DNA from: Erythrocercus mccallii
Taxonomy: Eukaryota > Chordata > Aves > Passeriformes > Dicruridae
Length of the DNA: 64,000 nt
Assembly (NCBI GenBank): GCA_013397435.1
Contig: VZRG01002507.1
Span: 8,628 to 72,627 of the forward strand
Direction of reading: 5' to 3'
Shown: piece after piece, positions 1-11,292 of the stretch
Position numbering within the stretch: position 1 is the stretch's first letter
How the letters are laid out: each line of letters begins with the position of its first letter
Notes under the pieces: generated by a model
Seen by the model: the letters and a program-made list of their open reading frames with translations, nothing else
Told to the model about the DNA's origin: nothing
The model's database searches: none
Position numbers and translations under genes: made by a program

Positions 1-800
1 TGTTTTATGACTTTGTTTCCATCCTCAGGTCCATGACTGTGAATATTCTGGGGGGTTTTGAACTGATGTGAGGAACCCAGTGCTGGTGCTGGGTATTGCT
101 CACATTTTCCAAGAGAAAGGCTTTGCAGTTTTCCTGCTAGCAGGGAGCCCTTTGGATGCCCTCAGTGCTTTGGGAAGACTCCCAGGTCCCCTCAGAAGAG
201 TTCTCTGTCCCCAGCTTTGTCACCTTCCCCTCCTGGCCCTGGGAGCTGCCTCGCCCAAAGCCCAAAGCAGCGTGGCTGTCCCATTGTTCATGGATCAAAC
301 TCCACCTTGTGATGGAAGCTGGGGTCTGAGCCATGAGCTGCACTGGGAATGAGGACCTTAAACAGGCACCAGCACCTGCCCAAACCTCAGTGGGGGAATG
401 TGAGCCCAGCCCTGGTGTCCTCCAGCAGCGTGAGCCAAGGGCGAGCACGGGCCCGGGGGCAGCGGCACTTCAGGCATCAGCTGAGGAATAATGGGAACTT
501 CCAGAACAGCCATCCCTGGAGAAATCCCAAAGAGACCCTGAAGATGCTGCCTGGGGTTGCTCCTGGGCCTGGCTGTGCCACCCTGGCACATGGAGCCATG
601 AGAGAGGATCCCTGTGGGGCTGACACGGGGCCCTTTGGCTGCAGCTGTCCTGGGAAGCAAAGGGGCTGCGCTGGGGGCTGAGCTTTAGGGTTTGAGCGCT
701 GTGCAGGAGAAATTGCGTAACCCTGGGCTTCCTTTGCTCAGAGCACAGGCTGATGACACCAAGGATGGGGCTTTGACCCCTGTGTGGGCCATTCACTGCA
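1..800. other. Non-coding sequence, no gene recognised
   Basis: Moderately GC-rich sequence with overlapping short open frames on both strands. None has a recognisable domain, and no splice-bounded exon stands out. No repeat family was recognised before the CR1 tail that starts near 801. Confidence 0.6.
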
Positions 801-862
801 GAGTTGGACTCCATTATCCTGGTGGGACCCTTCCAACTCAGGATATTCTGTGATGCTGTGAA
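801..862 (+). mobile_element. CR1 LINE 3' tail fragment
   Basis: The stretch reads 'gagttggactccattatc', then 'cttccaactcaggatattct', then 'gtgatgctgtg'. This matches the end of an avian CR1 retrotransposon: a 'gttggactcgatgatc' type block, a 'cccttccaactcagga' block, and degenerate ATTCTGTG tail repeats. Only the last ~60 bp remain, as is usual for 5'-truncated target-primed insertions. It is non-coding. Strand follows from the tail lying on the right. Confidence 0.75.
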
Positions 863-1849
863 ATCCATCCCACTCCCACCTGCCCCTTCAGGATGACTGC
901 AAAGCACAGGCTCAGGCTGGCAACAGGAGGTACCCGAGCTGTGTGCTGGGAGCTGGTGTCCCTCTGCATCCAGGGCAGTGTTATTCCAGCCCCTGGATCA
1001 AAACCAAGAGAGCCCTCCCTACACTGAGCTATGGTGCTCAGTGGAGCCAGGCCCTGCCTTCAGCAGCCAATTCCCAGAGGGATGCATCTCTTCATGCTGG
1101 ATATAAACCTTAAATTTACATCTCTGGTTAAAGAGCAGCTTCCCAGATAAGGCTCAGTCTCTCGTGAGGATGAACAGAAACATCTCCCCTATTAAAGATT
1201 TCATCCCTTTTTTCTGATGAGGAACTGGCTGTGGAGGCGCTTTATGGGTTCCCCCAGAGAGGGTCTGGTGCAGTGTTAAATCTTTGCTGTGTCAGGCTGA
1301 AAAGTCACTCGAGATGTTACTTAAACACCTCCTCCAGTCCCCAGCCAGCTGAAAATCCTTCCCTGCTGGATCATAAGTGAGAGATTAAAATCAACACGTG
1401 CTGTGCATCCAGCAGGGACGGGAGGGAGGGGGCTGCGGGCCCTCCCTTGTCCCCTCCCTGCCACCCCCCTGCTCCAGGGCCACCTCCAGCGACTCCTCTT
1501 GTCCCTCCTCCCGTGCTCCACTTCCCTCCCCTGTTTTTATGGAAATGATAAATGTCCCCGAGCAAGGACTGATCCCCAGCACAACACCAGCAATTCCAGA
1601 GGATTCCAAATTCCACATCACACGGCTGTGCCCCCCCTCCGTGGGCAGCACAGAAAACCAAACAAACACAGCCTGGGACGCGGAATTAAAGGCTCTTATC
1701 CCTGTAACTCACCTGGCTTTATGGAGCACACCCGGCATCCTGGCCACCCACTGCTCCGAGCTTTCAGCGGTGCAGGAGCTGTGGGGGCGGGGAGGTGAAT
1801 TAAAGATGAAATGGCAGCTGGAACTGTGAAGTTCCTGCCTTAATATCAT
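863..1849. other. Non-coding sequence, partly conserved-looking
   Basis: No gene is seen. The AT-richer part at about 1100-1220 ('ccttaaatttacatctctgg', 'ctattaaagatttcatccc') stands out from its GC-rich surroundings and could be a conserved non-coding element. That is an impression only. The open frames around 1320-1830 overlap on both strands and have no recognisable domains. Confidence 0.4.
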
Positions 1850-2000
1850 TTTCGGAGGAGTGCTGTGCGTTTGATAACATGTGCCATGCACACGGTTATT
1901 TCCTTGAATTAGATAACAGCAGATAACACAATGATCCTAATCTGCCCCCCAGCCGGGCGCTGGCAATCTGGCATTACAGAGCTCGGTTTATCTGATCCCG
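1850..2000. promoter_or_regulatory. GATA-motif cluster, candidate enhancer
   Basis: Four WGATAR sites lie within about 125 bp: TGATAA at 1872, AGATAA at 1911 and at 1921, and the reverse form TTATCT at about 1989. Two share the same 'agataaca' context 10 bp apart. GATA-family zinc-finger factors bind such sites, often in clusters, in vertebrate enhancers. The block is AT-richer than the flanks and ends just before a GC-rich minisatellite. No adjacent gene is visible, so a target cannot be named. Chance clustering is possible. Confidence 0.35.
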
Positions 2001-2100
2001 GCAGCTCCTCCCGAGCCCTCCCCAGCTCCCTCAGTGAGACATGGCCCGGGCTGGTGCTGCTGGCAACGAGCTCTGCTGGCGCTGGAGCTGCCCCCTGGGC

Positions 2101-2301
2101 CTGGGGCTGGAGACCCTCGGGAACTGGGGCTGGAGAGCCTCAGAAATTGGTGCTTGAGACCCCCAGGAACTGGGGCTGGAGACCCTCGGGAACTTTGGGC
2201 TGGATATCCTCGGGAACTGGGGCTGGAGACCCTCAGGAACTGGGGCTGGAGATCCTTGGGAATTGGTGCTTGAGACCCCCAGGAACTGGGGCTGGAGACA
2301 G
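2101..2301. repeat. 23-bp minisatellite, ~8.7 copies
   Basis: A tandem array of a 23-bp unit of the form 'ctggggctggagaccctc' plus 'gggaa', with one 24-bp unit. A variant unit beginning 'ttggtgcttgagaccccc' occurs at 2147 and again at 2263, 116 bp or five units apart, so the array has a higher-order period. The unit length is not a multiple of three, so the array produces cyclic open frames on both strands that need not be genes. Confidence 0.9.
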
Positions 2302-4419
2302 CTCCTGGCAGCTTCAGGGGCTCTCGAAGGCTTTATAAGGGGGGACAGGGTGGGGACAGCCAAGGCTGGATCCTCAAAGTGTCTCGAAGTGCAGCGTCCT
2401 GGGTGGTTCCCACAGGAAGATTGTCTCCCACTTCTGGCTCACCCTCCAAGAGGATCCAGGTGGGATAACATTTGTCCCCGACTCACTTCAAGGCACTGAG
2501 AAGCCTCAAGGAGGGTATTTTTGGTTGTTTGCTTTTTCCTTTCCCTGAATCTCCCCTGGATCCTGGTGTTGGGGCAGTGCTGCAGTGACAGTCCTGCATC
2601 ATGGGCAGGACTCCTTTGCTGTGCCTGCCACTCCTGGGATCCATCCCATCCCATCCCATCGGCAGGGATGCCAATGCAGACATCTTCCCTGCAGGCACAG
2701 CTTTGCTGCCCCAGCTAAAGGCTGCTTGAGGCCAGGTTGGTGAGACACCTACAACACCTCTGGTCCTGCAACAGCTCAAGAGAGCTTTGGACACAAAGGA
2801 AAATTCTTTCCAGAAGCTCCTGGTGGGAAAGGGGGCTCTGACATGCAGTGGATCCGTTGCCAAGTCTGAAGAGACAAAATCAAACTGGCCCCTCTTTTCT
2901 TGCGCTGGGCAGGGCTGGGACCTCAACCCCTTCCAAGCCCTTCCCAGCTGGAAGCAGCTCCCTCTCCAGAAGGAGGGATGCTCCTTCCCTCCCTCAGACA
3001 CGGAGGGGAGTGAGTATTTATGTCTGGTTTTTCCCCACTGGCATTTAATGGGAGTTTTAGCAGCACAAACAGAAAATACTGCATATTCATCTTCCCTGTG
3101 TGGGACTGAGATGGAGAGGAGGGAAGGCAGAAGCGCCTTGGGCTCGTTGCTCCAGTCTCATCCTTGGCAGCAATCTTGAGGATGAAGAATAACTTCATTT
3201 CCAGCCCTCATTTTATCTCCTTTCCCTGCTCTTTGCAGCTCTGCTCAGGGCCGTGCCCACCCTGGCACACAGACAGCTGGCAAATCCCTGCCTGGTTAAA
3301 ATGCCCAGTGGAGCCCTGACCCACCCCAGGCTCCCGAGGGGCAGGAGAGAGGAGCTAAAACTCGGGCTGCATGTGGAAAGATCAGGAAGGGCAATCCATT
3401 CCCTGTCAGGGGTGCTGGATGGCAGAGCAGCAGTGAGGCCTCCAGTGCAGTCCAGGGCTGAGGGGATGAGGATCACACTGCACCTGCCTGGCTCGGTTTG
3501 CATTCATTGGAATGGAAAAATGCAGCCTCAGATGCAGCTCACAGTATGTTTATGTTCGTGCTTGCCCAGCAGGAAGTGTTAATGACTAATTAATGCCAGC
3601 CCAGGTTAGCAGACTGTCCTGGCAGAAGCTCTGGCTGCAGGAGCTGCACAGTGCCACCAACACCCAGCAGAGTTTCTGCCACACAGACTGGTTTCACACA
3701 AGCAAACCCCACCAAGAGCCATTCTGGCTTGCCCAGAAAATAAAAGCAGTGCCACATGTGGCAATGGCACATGGATAATTTAAAGTGTTCTTTGGAAGCA
3801 TCTGGAAATGTATTGCAAAGCATTTTAAGGAGAGTAGTAAATGTCATGTTGGATTTTATGCAGGAGAGGACACACAAACTGCCAGGGGTGTGACTTGCTC
3901 TCCTCAGCTCAGAGTGACTGCAGAGTTTTCCAAAGAGCCAGCCCGGCTCCCTGGGCTCCAGCACTGCTGAGGACCAGGAGCTGCTTTGTTCATTCCCTTC
4001 CTTTGCACTAGGAAAAACACTCAGGAAGCCCTTGGTGCTCACAATCAAATCCCACACAGAAATTGGTGTTTTGGCAGTAATTACGGGGAGGACACCTTGG
4101 GAGCTGTGTGGATGCCAGCAAAGAGCATTTCCCACTCAGTGCTGCTGCAGCCAGAGATGTTCAGGCCCCAAAGGTCTGGGCCAGCCCTTCACGGGTTGGT
4201 TAATGCAGCCAGGCTCTGCTCTGCCCCTCACCCAGCACACACTGCTAACACAGTCCCAGAGGGGTGTTTCACCCTGGGCTGGGGCCTCACAGGACAGAAG
4301 GATCTCCTGCTTCCCCAAGTCATTTATTCCACTTTCTGTGCTTCAATCCAACACCCAGCCCGGGCTGGGGACCACTGGCGCTGCAGGGACTGGGGCTGGG
4401 CAGGGAGAGGAGACAGGGA
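2302..4419. other. Non-coding sequence with one microsatellite
   Basis: No gene or mobile element was recognised. A short (CCATC)4 microsatellite occupies 2641-2660. The AT-richer section at 3540-3880 includes 'gactaattaatgcc' (3582-3595), a homeodomain-type TAATTA core. Open frames such as 3590-4135 on the - strand (181 codons) show no recognisable domain and are matched by equally long frames on the other strand. Confidence 0.5.
2641..2660. repeat. (CCATC)n microsatellite
   Basis: Four perfect copies of CCATC in tandem. Confidence 0.9.
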
Positions 4420-4809
4420 GGGAGAGCTGGGAATGCTCAGCCTGGGGAAGAGGAGGCTCCAGGGAGAGCTCCGAGCCCCTGCCAGGACCTGAAGGAGAGC
4501 TGCAGAGGGGCTGGGGACAAGGGCTGCAGGGACAGGAGCCAGGGAATGGCTTCCCAGTGCCAGAGGGCAGCGCTGGATGGGAGATTGGGTAGGAATTGTT
4601 CCCTGCGAGGGTGGGCAGGGGCTGGGCTGGAATTGCCAGAGCAGCTGGGGCTGCCCCTGGATCCCTGGCAGTGCCCAAGGCCAGGCTGGACACTGGGGTT
4701 GGAGCAGCCTGGGATAGTGGGAGGTGTCCCTGCCATGGTACAGGTGGCACTGGATGGGATTTAAGGCCCCTTTCAACCCAAACCATTCTGGAATTCTGTG
4801 TAATTCTGG
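4420..4809 (+). mobile_element. CR1 LINE, 5'-truncated, + orientation
   Basis: About 390 bp of CR1 sequence running from 'ggagagctgggaatgctcag' through 'gcccctgccaggacctgaag' and 'cctggatccctggcagtgc' to the tail 'tttcaacccaaaccattctg' with degenerate ATTCTGTG repeats. It lacks the reverse-transcriptase body and cannot be autonomous. Over about 4480-4720 it closely matches the inverted copy at 58957-59350, so the two belong to one subfamily. The left boundary is approximate and may lie up to about 60 bp further left. Confidence 0.85.
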
Positions 4810-5680
4810 CTCCTGTGCCTGCCTGAGGGCACTTCTTGCTGTCCCCAGCCCCTGGGCTGTACCTTCCTTCTCCTCCTCCTCCTCCTCTGCAGCTTTCCTT
4901 GCTGTTGTTACATTCTGGTTCAAGTAGGTTTTAATCCATATAAAACAACGAGCAAATGTAAAATATTATGATATGATGAATATGATTTTATATTGTAGTT
5001 AGCTCTAGGCATTCTCTTATTTCATCATGATTGTTAGACTTCTTTTATTCCTTTCATAAAGAAAAATATTTAATGTAAAAATAAAAGGAGTTTTGATGAT
5101 TTGGGTGAATTGCAGTGCTCAAGGCTTTCCTCCACATGTGCTTAAAGATGTGTATGAACTGTAATGCAAGAGCCTGGGGAGGAAACACCTCATCCAAGTC
5201 CTGTCAAAGGCAGGAGGAGTTTGATCACAGAGCAGAGAGGAGCAGAGTGGCTTTGGATGGGGAAAGGAGGGGTCACCCTCACATTTGGGGCCAGGCTGGA
5301 AATGCCTCCCCCAACCAGGACACACAGAAAGTCCAAGGTGATTTGGAACCTTCCCCAAAATTCCTAGCTGGTACAAAGCAGGCAGTGCTGCTGCTGTGAG
5401 CAGCGCTGTGGAAGGGGCTGCTGCCCTCTGAGCCCAGCTGTCCTATCCCATGGGATAAATCCAACAGCAGGGATGAGCACTGGGGCTGGGGGCCCTGTGG
5501 TCTCCATGGACTGATGGGGCAGGAGCAGGCCAAGCTCTCCCACTCCCACCCACTCACCAGGGTCTCCATCAGGCCTCTCCCACTGATTTCTATGATCAGA
5601 TTCTGCCCTTGGCACAAACACTTCAGCCACAAAATTGATTTTTTAAGATTTTTTTTTTCAAACCAAAGCTGCTTAGCAGG
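4810..5680. other. Non-coding sequence, AT-rich core
   Basis: Contains a (CTC)n microsatellite at 4868-4888, then an AT-rich stretch at about 4920-5110 ('gatatgatgaatatgatt') with no gene features. A T-rich run at 5651-5658 precedes the LTR. No exon or RNA gene was recognised. Confidence 0.5.
4868..4888. repeat. (CTC)n microsatellite
   Basis: About six near-perfect TCC/CTC units. Confidence 0.85.
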
Positions 5681-6169
5681 TGTGCTGGTTTGAAAGCAAA
5701 ACCAGTGAGAGACTCCAAGTCAGTAATACAATTCATTAAAAAGAAAAGAAAGATGTAAAATAAAGTAAAGTAAAATAAATGCAATAGTACAAAAAAAAAA
5801 ACAACCCACTGACAGAGTCAGAATACAACCTGACACCCTGGTAGTTAGGGTGATGGTAGCAGTCCAGAAGAATATGGTCTTATTGAAGCAGTGATCCTGT
5901 AGAAAGGTCTGGTAGCTCTGGTCCTCTGGGAGTCCAGTGGGCAAAAAGCCCCCTGTGCTGTCCCAAATCCCAGATTATATCCAGGTGGGAATGCTTGGCT
6001 CCTCCCCCTGGGCGGAGCATCTCTCAATGGGCTGATCTCATTCTATGAGTCCTGCAGTGGGTCCTTGATGGCCCATTAAGAGAGATAGCTCCTGGAGAGA
6101 GTTATCTCTGAGTCATGCAGCAGAGCATTGATGGGCCCATTAACAGAAGATAAGGGAGATACTGCCACA
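5681..6169 (-). mobile_element. Solo LTR of an endogenous retrovirus
   Basis: A 489-bp unit that on the - strand starts TGTGGCAGT and ends CCAGCACA, giving the TG...CA termini of a retroviral LTR. On the - strand a GGATATAAT box (around 5972-5980) follows a GC-rich, promoter-like block with 'ggaggagccaagc'. A T-rich downstream part leads to the 3' end. No gag, pol or env remnant or second LTR was found within several kb, so it is a solo LTR left by recombination. The termini sit in a perfect 8-bp inverted repeat (5677-5684 and 6166-6173). The flanking 5-mers (GCAGG and CCTGG) do not match, so no target-site duplication can be shown. The resemblance to songbird LTR families is from memory. The 74-codon frame inside it is not a viral gene. 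Confidence 0.75.
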
Positions 6170-7696
6170 CCTGGTTTTTTAACAGCCCCTGAAGATGGTG
6201 ATAAAATACATACCTTTTAACCTAGGACAAGGGGTTCATGGTGGGAGACCGCAGCCAAATCATGGGGATCAGGGGCAATAAATCCCCTGGGATCCCTGGT
6301 CTGGACCTTTCCAAGCTGTCCCCAGTGGCCCAAGGGACAGCACTTCCAGAAGAGCACTGGAGGAGTTGTGTTCCCATCCCGTGTGGAGCAGGGCACTGCC
6401 CTGTGCTGAGGAAAATCCTCTGCTGGGTGTTTGTAGCTGTGCCTGTGCCCTGGAGCCCAGCTCTGGAGCTCAGGGATGCACCAGGAGGGAGCTGTGGCTT
6501 CCAGACTTCTGAGAGACGGTCACAAACAATAATCAGCCTGATACAAAGCCAATTACCAACTATTTTTAGAAAGCCTTTGACAGCCTCCCCTCTTCAAACC
6601 CAGGGATATTTATTCATTACATTCCAAATCATCTCCGTACCCTGGGGTTGATGCACATGTCACAGGCACAGAGTGTCAGCAGCCCGGCATTGGCAGTGGC
6701 ACTGAGCACAGCAGCCCTGTCACTGCCTCCCTGATGGGGGTGGCAGCAGGTCAGACATCGATAGCAGTGCTGCCTCCAGGGACAATTAAGCACTAAGTGG
6801 GCATCAGGCAGGATGACACCAGCGTGGGGAATATTCAGGTCACTGCAAGGTATTGACAGCAGTAAGTCCCTGATGCTGCAGGAGCCACCTGGCAGGGAAA
6901 TGCACGTCCTGTTCAGGGAGGGAGCATCAGCATGAAGAAAAGTCAGCTCAGAACTGAGGTGGGAGGAGGCTGCTGCTCTGTGGCTGGAATGGGCATTCCT
7001 GGTGCTGTGAGGATGGCCCTGGCAGAGGTGTGAGCAGGCAGGGAGGGAGCAGCACTGGAAAACCCAGCGGCTCAGCACCGCCCTTCCTCCCAGCCAGCTC
7101 CGCTGCCCAGCCTCGCCTCCCTTGGCCACAATCCTGGAGAGGGGAGCAGAGCCGTGTGTGACCTCCTCCAGACTAAACTTACTCCTTATTTTTAAAAGCT
7201 TTGAGGCCCAGGGGCAAATTCAGAGCTGATGGCACAAATTTCAGTCCCCTTTCTCTCCCCCTTTCCCCACACAGAGGTTATTTTAGGCTGGGAGTTACTT
7301 TAACTGACACCTTTCCTTTGGTGCATAAATTACACTTATTTATATTGCTTTTCTCATCAGCAGCCGGGGGTAAGAAGTGCTCAGGGAGCCTCAGCAAACC
7401 TGAGAGGCTCTGAATCGTGCCACCTTCACCAGCAACGCTGAATTTGTCCCATGGCATCCCAGGGATGTGCACATCCTGACTGGAAGGGCCAAGATGGGAT
7501 ATGGATGTGCTCAGCATCCCTGTCCTGCTCTCCTGACTCATGTGAATAATCCATGATGTCCTGGCCAGGCTCAAAAAGCCTCTGGGAGTTTGTCCTGGGT
7601 TTGGAGGGGGTAGAGCAGAGCCCATGAGGTTCTTGCAGGGCTCCTGCCAAGGGAAATGTGGAAGTGTCACCAAGACTGCTCTGTCACAGCAATGTG
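6170..7696. other. Non-coding sequence with two AT-rich islands
   Basis: No gene was recognised. AT-richer islands at about 6520-6625 ('caataatcagcctgatac', 'accaactatttttag') and about 7180-7360 ('cataaattacacttattta') look like candidate conserved non-coding elements against GC-rich flanks. The 166-codon - strand frame at 6629-7129 has no identifiable domain. Confidence 0.4.
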
Positions 7697-8330
7697 GGCT
7701 CCTCAAATATCCCTGCTGGGGAGGGCTCACAGATATCCCTGCTGGAAAGGGCTCCATGAATATCCCTTCTGGAAAGGGCTCACAGATACCCCTGCTGGAA
7801 AGGACTCCTTGGATACCGTGGCTGGGAAGGGCTCACAGATACCCCTTCTGGAAAGGGCTCACAGATACCCCTTCTGGAAAGGGCTCACAGATACCCCTGC
7901 TGGAAAGGGCTCACAGATACCCCTGCTGGAAAGGACTCCTTGGATACCGTGGCTGGGAAGGGCTCACAGATACCCCTGCTGGAAAGGGCTCACAGATACC
8001 CCTGCTGGAAAGGGTTCACAGATACCCCTGCTGGGGAAGGCTCCATGAATATCCCTTCTGGAAAGGGCTCACAGATACCCCTTCTGGAAAGGGCTCACAG
8101 ATACCCCTGCTGGGGAAGGCTCCATGAATATCCCTTCTGGAAAGGGCTCACAGATATCCCTGCTGGGGAGGGGTCCATGAATATCCCTTCTGGAAAGGAC
8201 TCCTCAGATACTGCGGCTGGGAAGGGCTCACAGATATCCCATCTGGAAAGGGCTCACAAATATCCCCTCTGGGAAGAGCTCCATGAATATCCCTTCTGGA
8301 AAGGGCTCCTGAGATATCCCCACTGGGAAG
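7697..8330. repeat. 26/27-bp minisatellite, 24 copies
   Basis: Twenty-four head-to-tail units of the type 'ggctcacagatacccctgct' plus 'ggaaag'. Variants carry 'ctccatgaatatcccttctg' or 'gactccttggataccgtgg'. The rare 'gactccttgg' variant recurs at 7803 and 7934, 131 bp or five units apart. Paired 'ggggaag/gctccatgaa' units recur three units apart near 8032 and 8111. This indicates amplification of multi-unit blocks. Because 26 is not divisible by three, each frame reads a 26-residue peptide cycle, which explains the long overlapping + strand frames (7624-8127, 7656-8048, 7940-8500). They are repeat artefacts unless a transcript is shown. Confidence 0.95.
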
Positions 8331-8428
8331 GGGAGGGTGAGAGCTGCCAGGGGTGTGAGCCAGGCTGGGACATCTTTCTGCCACAGGAGGAAGGGTTTAG
8401 ATCCAGCAGATGGTATCAAATCATGGCT

Positions 8429-8454
8429 TTTAACACAGGAACTCCTGTGTTAAA
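8429..8454. repeat. Perfect inverted repeat, 12-bp arms
   Basis: The left arm 'tttaacacagga' (8429-8440) and right arm 'tcctgtgttaaa' (8443-8454) are exact reverse complements separated by two bases. It lies about 100 bp right of the 26/27-bp minisatellite. It could form a cruciform or bind a symmetric protein dimer. No transposon ends or duplicated flanks were noticed. Confidence 0.85.
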
Positions 8455-10199
8455 TAAACTGGGAGTTGATTCCCAGCTGACAACTCCAAAGCCCAGGTGA
8501 TCTGTGTTCACCTCTGCAGGAACAGTTTAAGTGTGCTCAACTCAGCCTAATTAATGAATTGTGCCCCTCAGTATGCATCTTACCCTAGGCTGAAGGTAAA
8601 GCCCAGCTCTAAAGGTCTTCTAAGGGTCCTTCCCGGGGTAAACCCTACAGTTCAGCCTGGTTAAAGCTCCGAGGGTTTGACCCTGGGATCAGGATTTGCA
8701 GCCTACACTGTGTCTAGGCTTGTTGGATTCCGAGTGACAATTCCCAGGCACTCCAGTGGACTTTGCATTGAGCCACATTTACTGCTCTGAGCACTGCCTC
8801 CATTCTCTGCTAAGTGTACCCAAGTTTTAGTGTTTAATATTTAAACATGAAAGTTCTTTTGAGACATTTAAAGCAGAATTATTAACAGCTCCATGTAGAA
8901 CTGACAGGTTAACAGAGCGACAATTAAAAAGAAAGGTTAAATACATTTTCTTTTCAGACCAACTGCTGTTGCCTAAGACTAATAAATCCACGAGGAGATG
9001 GTTTTTAGAGAGTGTGAGGGGCTGTGTGTCAGCTTTTATGGGCTAGAGTTTTTCAGAAATCACCACACTTCTCTTTCCAGGCAGCTACAGGTTTCAGACT
9101 CTATTTAGCAGATGGGGCTTCTTCCAAAGAGTTGTGTGAATCAAGCTGGAAAGAAAAAAAAATTGGAATATAAAAAAAAGCAAACCCTACAGGCTATGGA
9201 GCTTTAAACATTCAGGCTCACAGTTTGCTTGGCTTTTTTAATGTACCATGATTCTCTTTTGTCTCGATGGCTCTGAAAACACAGAGGCTGGAGAACAGCA
9301 GAATTTCTGACTCTGAGGGATCAGTACAAGTGCTGAACTCCTGTTTCTCCTTTGGAAAATCACTGTTTCCCTGCCTGGCAGGACACAGCCTGGGGAAGAG
9401 CCAGATCTGGGGACAGTGAAGTGCCAGCTGGGACATCCAGGCTGTGAAATGGCCCCCAGCCTCTCTTGGGTGTTTGTGGGCAAAGTTCAGACCTTTCAGA
9501 GAGACATTTTCCATCTCTTTGCTTTGTCCAGTCACATAAACCTCCCTCAGAGTGATTCCCACGTGCCCTGTGACTGCGCAGAGAATGTGTGGCTGCAGGG
9601 CTGCAGGAAAAGCAGATTAAAGGGTGACCCTGTGACACCCTGAGCGTGGTGGCCCTGGGGGAGCAGGTGTCCTCCAGAGGCCCCTGGGGCCCCAGCTGCC
9701 CTGTGACTCTGTGGAAGGAAGGGCACGAGAATTTCAGGATAAATCTATCCACGACTTTGGAACGTGAGGCCCAAGGACAGCCTCCAGCTCCCTGCAGAGC
9801 CTGGGCCTGGAATTGCTGCAGAGTGGGCAGACAGAACAGGGAGGGGGTCTGGCTGCCCATTCCGTATTTCCTCCCTCCCATGAGTTCTCTTTTGGCCCCC
9901 TCAGACCCTACTGGACCCCAACCCAGCTCAGAATCACCTTTCTTACAATTACATCTCTCTCCCTGTTTCTTTTCCAAGCTCCACAAGTCCCTCCTTGCCA
10001 AGGCTCCTGATGGACATTGGTTTGGACCCAAATTTGCCACCATGAAAGGTCATGTGACTTACAAGTAGAGAGGAATATCTACTCCCCCTGTGCTTTTAGC
10101 ACGTAAAAAACACTGCTTGTGTTTTAAATGAGTTCCTGACAGCAGCAGTGGAGGTTCCAGACTATTAGAAGCAGATCAGAGGAAGGCATTACAGGATGG
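8455..10199. other. Non-coding sequence
   Basis: AT-moderate sequence. 'cctaattaatgaattg' at about 8547-8562 and the block at 8820-8960 ('tgtttaatatttaaacatg') look like possible regulatory DNA. The - strand frame at 9360-10043 (227 codons) and overlapping + frames have no recognisable domain, signal peptide or repeat family. Confidence 0.45.
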
Positions 10200-10325
10200 C
10201 CACAAGCCATAGTTGTAATCAACCTGGGCTTGATTTATTAAACTCTATAGCAACCCATATAAATTGATTAGCCATTTATTAAAATAGCTGTTAATCATGG
10301 ATTATCCCTTTGCACAAATTTAGAA
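10200..10325. promoter_or_regulatory. Candidate conserved non-coding element
   Basis: An AT-rich island in GC-richer surroundings with stacked homeodomain-like cores: 'tgatttattaaactc', 'aaattgattagccattta', 'agctgttaatcatggatta'. Such composition and motif density are typical of vertebrate developmental enhancers, but conservation was not tested. Confidence 0.3.
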
Positions 10326-11292
10326 AACTACCTGGGTTATGACCAGCCTGAAAGACAGAGGGGGGAAGCCCAGGGTTAAAACTCTGGGGAGAGCACCAGG
10401 GTCCCTTCCAGGCTCCATCCTCTGATGTCTCCCTCTTCCTGCCCTCCCTCAGGTCATGGACTGAGCATGGAGTGAGTGTGGAGAATGACACAGTAGTCCC
10501 AGCTCTGCCCACAGGGTCCCAGCAGTGTCCCCGTGCTGCAGAGGGACGCCCCAGGGTGCGGTCAGCATTTCTGGACAGCCAAGGAGAACTGCTGTGAGTG
10601 GCAGCTCTGCCAGGGTCCAAATGATCCCCGGGCATTAAACCACCCTCACAGCTGCTGATGTTCAGAACCCAGGAGCACAGGGTACCCTTTAATGTTCAAA
10701 TATATATTTTTAAAAGGTCAGTGTGACAGCATTATAGGGGACCTGGGGATGCTCCACTCCCAGCTCTGCTGCCCTATCTGTCACCAACACGCGCCGGTGT
10801 CAGCTTTTCCACCCTCAGCACATCCCAGGGCTCCAGCCTGCTCTGATCTTCCCTGTTCCCGCATCCCTCATGAATCCACAACCACCAAATGTGATAGGAA
10901 GGAATTACTGTTGTCATAAAATCGGTTCATTACATCCTTCCAGTCAGAGGCTTTAATGAGCACCAGGGCTGCCCAGTGCTGTGATGCTTCCTCTGAGGCA
11001 GCTGCACGTGGAATGAGTTCTGGGGTGTCTTTAATTCACTCCATGCAGGGGAGCAGGCAGGTCTGTCCTGCAGGGCACCAGGGGAGCAGTGGAGCCTTTA
11101 CGGAACACCTTGACCCTGCAGTGGTGCCTTGGGCATCCTGAAATGGCAGCTGGAGCTCACCGTGGAGCTGCTGTGTATCCAGGGACTCAGGGCACCTGGA
11201 GAGTCAGGCTAGTTTGGAATATACACACCTTCTGGAACGGTCTGATTCAACAGAAGTCAGCACCTGCAGAGAGAGGAGTTTTCCCATCCTAA
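10326..11292. other. Non-coding sequence
   Basis: Nothing recognisable beyond short overlapping open frames. A small AT tract at 10696-10716 ('aaatatatatttttaaaagg') is present. Confidence 0.5.

Noticed and set aside
4324..4923. 199-codon - strand frame
   Set aside because: Antisense translation of the CR1 at 4420-4809.
9360..10043. 227-codon - strand frame
   Set aside because: No recognised domain, and + strand frames of 140 and 75 codons overlap it. Composition is that of ordinary GC-moderate non-coding DNA.
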